Source of the DNA: Budorcas taxicolor
Taxonomy: Eukaryota; Chordata; Mammalia; Artiodactyla; Bovidae
Assembly: GCF_023091745.1 (NCBI RefSeq)
Contig: NC_068922.1
Span: forward strand, 34,080,501 to 34,144,500
Length of the DNA: 64,000 nucleotides
Direction: 5' to 3'
Shown here: one piece after another, positions 59,452 through 64,000 of the stretch
Numbering within the stretch: position 1 is the first letter of the stretch
Layout: each line of letters starts with the position of its first letter
Position numbers and translations under genes: made by a program
The notes under the pieces: model-generated
The model's input: the letters and a program-made list of their open reading frames with translations, nothing else
Databases searched by the model: none
What the model was told of the DNA's origin: nothing

Positions 59452-61995
59452 ATCCAAAGTAGGCAGAAATTAGAATTTGTATCATGAGAAATTATATAAT
59501 TAATTAATTTAAATAAATAAATATAAATTAATTATATTGGTCAGAAAAAATAGTATCATACATATGAGGCCTAAGAATTGCCCAGTTATTCTTGAATTTA
59601 CTCATTTATCAAATGTTTTCTATATGTCCTAGATTGCTATTAATATTGTTTAACAAAGAAAAATTCCAGATTTTTAAATTATAGTTTTGTTTATATTTCT
59701 TTCATCGAATATAATTACTTATGGAACATGAGAAGTTTGCTGAGCATATGTCATTTATTAATTAAATGCTGAGTGATTTATGGCTGTCTATAAAGTATGG
59801 TACTTTGAATTTCAGACTTGTAAGCGTATGTGGATGCAAACACAACATGCACTAATGTATGAAATTCAAGTAGGACATCACAGCAGAGTTGTGGGGCTTA
59901 AGAAAACCCATGGCATCATTTACTATCTTCTAACAATATTTCTTACAATGGAAAGCAGATTTAATGATCACCAAGACAGTACTAACCAGGAACTATGCCA
60001 GATGCTATGAGGAATCCAAAGATAAATCAGACAGAAGACTGTGCTGTTATAAAACACAAAATCCTAGTAGAACAGCAGACATGTATATAATCAAACAGAA
60101 TAAAGCATGACAAATGCTGCACTAGACCTGAATATGCTATACCTGGAGAACAGTTGATTGAGCCAGAAGTTTGAGGCTGGTCAGGAAACATGACCAGACG
60201 TGGCATTTGCTCAGGACATGCGCACAAGTGTAGAAGACAGAGAATGGGGGTTAGGGGGTCTAGGGACATGGATTAAAGCTGGGGAAGAACTAGATGAAAC
60301 TCATTACAAATCCCAATGCCTTCTATTTAAATGTTCCCTGATTTTGGATAAAGAATTTTAACATTATAATATTACTCAGTTAGTTTGTACTATGTTGAAA
60401 GCTTTCCCCTATTATAATAGTGTTGATATTACCCCTTTCTGTGTGAAAATATTATTTACAGGATCTCCAGAAGTTCATCAAATGTATTTTGTTACAATTT
60501 TCTATCTTCTCATATTTTCAGGATTTGGAGATTCATGGTTTTCCCAAAGCCTTCTTTTTTTGTTTGACATTTTCAAATGAGGAACTAATAATGTAAGGAC
60601 ATGTATTTTGTGTTGGAAAACAGCAAACTGTAGCAAGTGATTAACCATGTTTCTGGGGTGGGGTGGAGGAAAATTACATGCTAAGGCCAGCTACATTTGG
60701 TAACCTATACTGTAACTTTGTTGAAGGAAAACACCACTGGGATTGAAAATGCAAATGGATTTGTTAGTGATACAAGGAAACATACAAATGAGCAACCTTG
60801 CCAAATGGTCCTTTTAGAGGGACAGTTTATGTTTTTTATGTGCCTGGAAGATGTTGACTGTGGTTTACCAATTAAACATGAGTGTTAAGTCCCCATACAG
60901 TTAATTAAAACAAGTCCCATTCTTCACTGGTCAGGAAAGAGTCTTAGGTCCAGGGGAGGGCTGTTTTGCTGGAGTCATTCAGAACTCTGAAGACTTTTGC
61001 CAGTTTCACCATTCAGTCTTGCTGTTTCATAGGCAAGACGATTGTGAGTAGAAAGGTCTTACAGAAATCTTCTAACACTTTTCTCAGCTCTGTCATAACA
61101 TTTATATTGTTTAAACATAGTTATCAAATTGTGTGTGCTGTTTTTATTCAGTAAGAGTAAGAATAAATGGAGCTGAGAAAATGGCAGATGCTTTGAGGCA
61201 AGATGTAGTAGGTCTTAATGACCCCCTTTGGAAACATTGCAGTTAGCTGAACATGCTCTGTACAACTCCTACTAATTTTCGAAACCTGTGCATTATTTAA
61301 CTGTGAAGCCATAACCATTACTGTCTATCATGTGAATTCAGATTTAAAACTGGTAAAAAAAACAAAACAAAACCCTGGATTTTGTGATTCAATAAACTAC
61401 TATAAAATATAATCATATCATAGCCTAAAAATATATTCTTATGTCTTATAGACGTAAAAATATGTACTTACATCTCACAGAACTAAATGTTTTGGTATTA
61501 GTGAATATAGCATTTCAACTAAAGGAATATTTGGGATAACTAGTTAATAATATATATATATATATTCTTTAAGTTTAGGAAAATAATCTTACTTGTTTTA
61601 GACTCTTAATATCAGGGGTATGTGTGTGTTCAGTTGCTCAGTTAGGTCCTTTATAAACTTCTTCATGAATTTTCTGTCTTTGGTGAGCTTTAAAGCATCC
61701 TGGCATACAGTGGTTTCTCAAATGTATATTAAATTTTGTTTAAAAGTGCTTTAAACTCTCATTTTTTCAAAACAATCTTATTGCCTGTATGCTATGAAAA
61801 CATTGTAGTCTGTTTTTTAGTGAAATACCAAGCTGAAGTTCTCAAGTCTATGTGTTTATTTAACAAATATTTTATTGCCTTTGCAGAGGCAAGGAGCAAA
61901 GAGGGAACAGAAAACCAAAGTAAGGTCCACTCTCTTATAGCTCAGATTCAGTGAATAAAACTGGGCTGTCTTTCCAAGCATTTTACTGTTTATGA
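59452..61995. other. Largest stretch without clear elements
   Basis: 2.5 kb. 59,990-60,300 may be an ancient L2-like remnant (aactatgccagatgctatga). A short Bov-tA tail (gttcagttgctcagttaggt) sits at 61,628-61,650 and a (TA)n run at 61,551-61,565. A 76-codon frame at 59,780 follows a possible acceptor (gaatttcag) but has no donor or recognisable product. Confidence 0.4.
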
Positions 61996-63070
61996 GGATT
62001 CAAAGCCTTTGACTGTGTGGATCACAATAAACTGAGGAAAATTCTGAAAGAGATGGGAATACCAGACCACCTGACCTGCCTCTTGAGAAACCTGTATGCA
62101 GGTCAGGAAGCAACAGTTAGAACTGGACATGGAACAACAGACTGGTTCCAAACAGGAAAAGGAGGACGTCAAGGCTGTATATTGTCACCCTGCTTATTTA
62201 ACTTCTATGCAGAGTACATCATGAGAAATGCTGGGCTGGATGAAGCACAAGCTGGAATCAAGATTACCGGGAGAAATATCAATCACCTCAGATATGCAGA
62301 TGACACCACCCTTATGGCAGAAAGTGAAGAGGAACTAAAAAGCCCCTTGATGAAAGTGAAAGAGGAGAGTGAAAAAGTTGGCTTAAAGCTTCACATTCAG
62401 AAGACTAAGATCATGTCATCCGGTCCCATCACTTCATGGGAAATAGATAGGGAAACAGTGGAAATGGTGTCAGGCTTTATTTTTGGGGGCTCCAAAATCA
62501 CTGCAGATGGTGATTGCAGCCATGAAATTAACAGACGCTTACTCCTTGGAAGAAAAATTATGACCAACCTAGATAGCATATTGAAAGGCAGAGACATTAC
62601 TTTGCCAACAAAAGTCCATCTAGTCAAGGCTATGGTTTTTCCAGTAGTCATGTATGGATGTGAGAGTTGGACTGTGAAGAAAGTTGAGTGCCGAAGAATT
62701 GATGCTTTTGAACTGTGGTGTTGGAGAAGACTCTTGAGAGTCCCTTGGACTGCAAGGAGATCCAACCAGTCCATCCTAAAGGAGATCAGTCCTGGGTATT
62801 CATTGGAAGGACTGATACTGAAGCTGAAACTCCAGTACTTTGGCCACCTCATGCGAAGAGTTGACTCATTAGAAAAGACTCTGATGCTGGGAGGGATTGA
62901 GGGCAGGAAGAGAAGGGGACAACAGAGGATGAGATGGCTGGATGGCATTACCGACTCAGTGGACATGAGCTTGGGTGAACTCGGGAAGTTGGTGATGGAC
63001 AGGGAGGCCTGGCGTGCTGTGATTCATGAGGTCTCAAAGAGTCGGACATGACGGAGCGACTGAACTGAAC
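61996..63070 (+). mobile_element. BovB LINE with the longest open reverse transcriptase frame, copy 11
   Basis: 5'-truncated within the RT, then open without a stop from 61,996 to 63,051 (about 351 codons). It covers FKAFDCVDHNKL, the GxxRQGCILSP block, the catalytic YADD, and the full C-terminal part to VSKSRT and a TGA. Counting from DHNKL, RQGCILSP is near residues 51-58 and YADD at 93-96. The copy at 25,212 reads GKGVRQG where this one reads GKGGRQG. The endonuclease domain and the start of the RT are missing, so it is not an autonomous element, and no promoter is visible. No target duplication was found. Confidence 0.95.
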
Positions 63071-63239
63071 CTGAATGTGGTTTGTTGTCTCGTTGTCTAA
63101 TCACAGTTTGATTCTTCAATCATAGTATTGGGGCTGTTTCCTAAGCTCCTCTCCTGTTTTTTCTTCCCTCCCCTCTCTTCTTAGTCTGGGGAAAGAACAC
63201 CAAGCTAAGAACTGAACTCTGGTTCTTCTGCCCTGCTTT

Positions 63240-63429
63240 TCTGGGCTCTTTGCTGTGCTATGCTGTGCTCACTCAGTTGCATCTTACTCTTTGCGACCCC
63301 AGGGACTGTAGCCTCCCAGGCTCTTCTGCCTGTGGAATTTTCCAGGGATCAAACCCACATCTCTTGCATCTCTTGCATCAGCAGGTGAATTCTTTACCAC
63401 TGTGCCACCTGGGAAGCCTCTGGGCTCTT
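63240..63429 (-). mobile_element. Bov-tA SINE, internally deleted
   Basis: The element is at 63,251-63,418 with the perfect 11-bp target duplication tctgggctctt (63,240-63,250, 63,419-63,429). The stretch containing gaatactggagtgggttgcc is missing. Confidence 0.94.
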
Positions 63430-63540
63430 GTAATCTTGGCTATATCAGTGAGCCTCAGTTCATTTTTCTTTCAAATGGGGATAATAATTCTTGCCCTGAA
63501 ATAGTCAAATGAGATAAGATACCATTGATACTGTTGATTC
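63430..63540 (-). repeat. MIR SINE fragment
   Basis: Antisense: gagcctcagttcatttttct, caaatggggataataattct. Confidence 0.6.
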
Positions 63541-64000
63541 TCATCATTCAGTAGTTCTCATCAACAGTAGTTACATTGTGTAAGGTCACAGGAACACTGA
63601 ATTAACTAATGCTATACCATGGTTCCCAGGGGAAATGCAGGTTAGGTTCCTGTGAGTCTCTGGTCACCATACAACATTTTCTCAGCTATCAGTATAGAAC
63701 CTGCTTTTATGTATGTTTCTGTCCAAAGACACCTCACTGAATAGATCTTGTTAATTCCTTGATATGAATTGACCTCACAGAGACAGCATTATAACTCATG
63801 CCTGAACAACACTTATCTGACACACGTGTTTTCTCCATTAGGTGCATCAGACTCTTCTAATCCATAGGGACACCAGACAGCATATCAGCACTATTCTCAA
63901 AAACTGTTTTAGACAGTGAAATCACTAACAATGGGGAAAAAATACCCAAAAAATGTGTTACTAAGTAGACTGCAAAAAGAACACTTGTTTATACCATGGA
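63541..64000. other. Unassigned sequence
   Basis: No recognised gene or repeat to the end of the window. Confidence 0.4.

Noticed and set aside
1..64000. CRISPR arrays, bacterial operons, phage or endogenous retrovirus with LTRs
   Set aside because: No regularly spaced repeats, no bacterial gene organisation and no paired LTRs or retroviral motifs were seen. Repeats are LINEs, SINEs and small DNA elements.

Overview
The window is vertebrate nuclear DNA from a ruminant, most likely a bovid. BovB (RTE-type) LINEs, Bov-tA SINEs (tRNA-like head joined to a Bov-A unit), CHR-type tRNA-derived SINEs and ruminant L1 3' ends occur throughout. The sequence alone does not separate cattle from sheep, goat or related bovids. 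The base composition is AT-rich, there are no bacterial-style operons, and most long reading frames lie inside repeats.

Layout. Positions 1-11,500 hold three BovB copies, several Bov-tA copies, an inverted (twin-primed) L1 and old L1 debris. Positions 11,515-13,625 hold a decayed, intronless copy of the DEAD-box helicase gene DDX10, split by a Bov-tA. Positions 13,890-16,960 are mostly old L1, with one BovB. Positions 17,000-30,000 mix BovB, single and dimeric Bov-tA, old L1 and MIR with long unassigned stretches. Positions 30,100-47,400 carry old L1 3' ends, CHR SINEs, a mariner-like hairpin element, an L2-like remnant and a BovB that contains a Bov-tA. Positions 47,460-56,225 are a nested stack: an old antisense L1 holds a short L1 tail, a 2.65-kb younger L1, and a 1.6-kb retrocopy of an mRNA 3' end (17-bp target duplication, AATAAA and poly(A)) that itself carries SINEs. 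Positions 57,000-64,000 carry more BovB, Bov-tA, CHR and MIR. The BovB at 61,996-63,070 has the longest open frame of the window.

No complete host protein-coding gene could be identified. Four short segments look like possible exons, at 57,086-57,153 (+), 11,142-11,272 (-), 17,545-17,666 (+) and 41,061-41,261 (+). None is recognised and all need transcript evidence. The window reads as intergenic or intronic DNA shaped by successive retrotransposition. I found no undescribed biological system; the most informative objects are the two retrocopies, the nested L1 stack and the open BovB reverse transcriptase frame.
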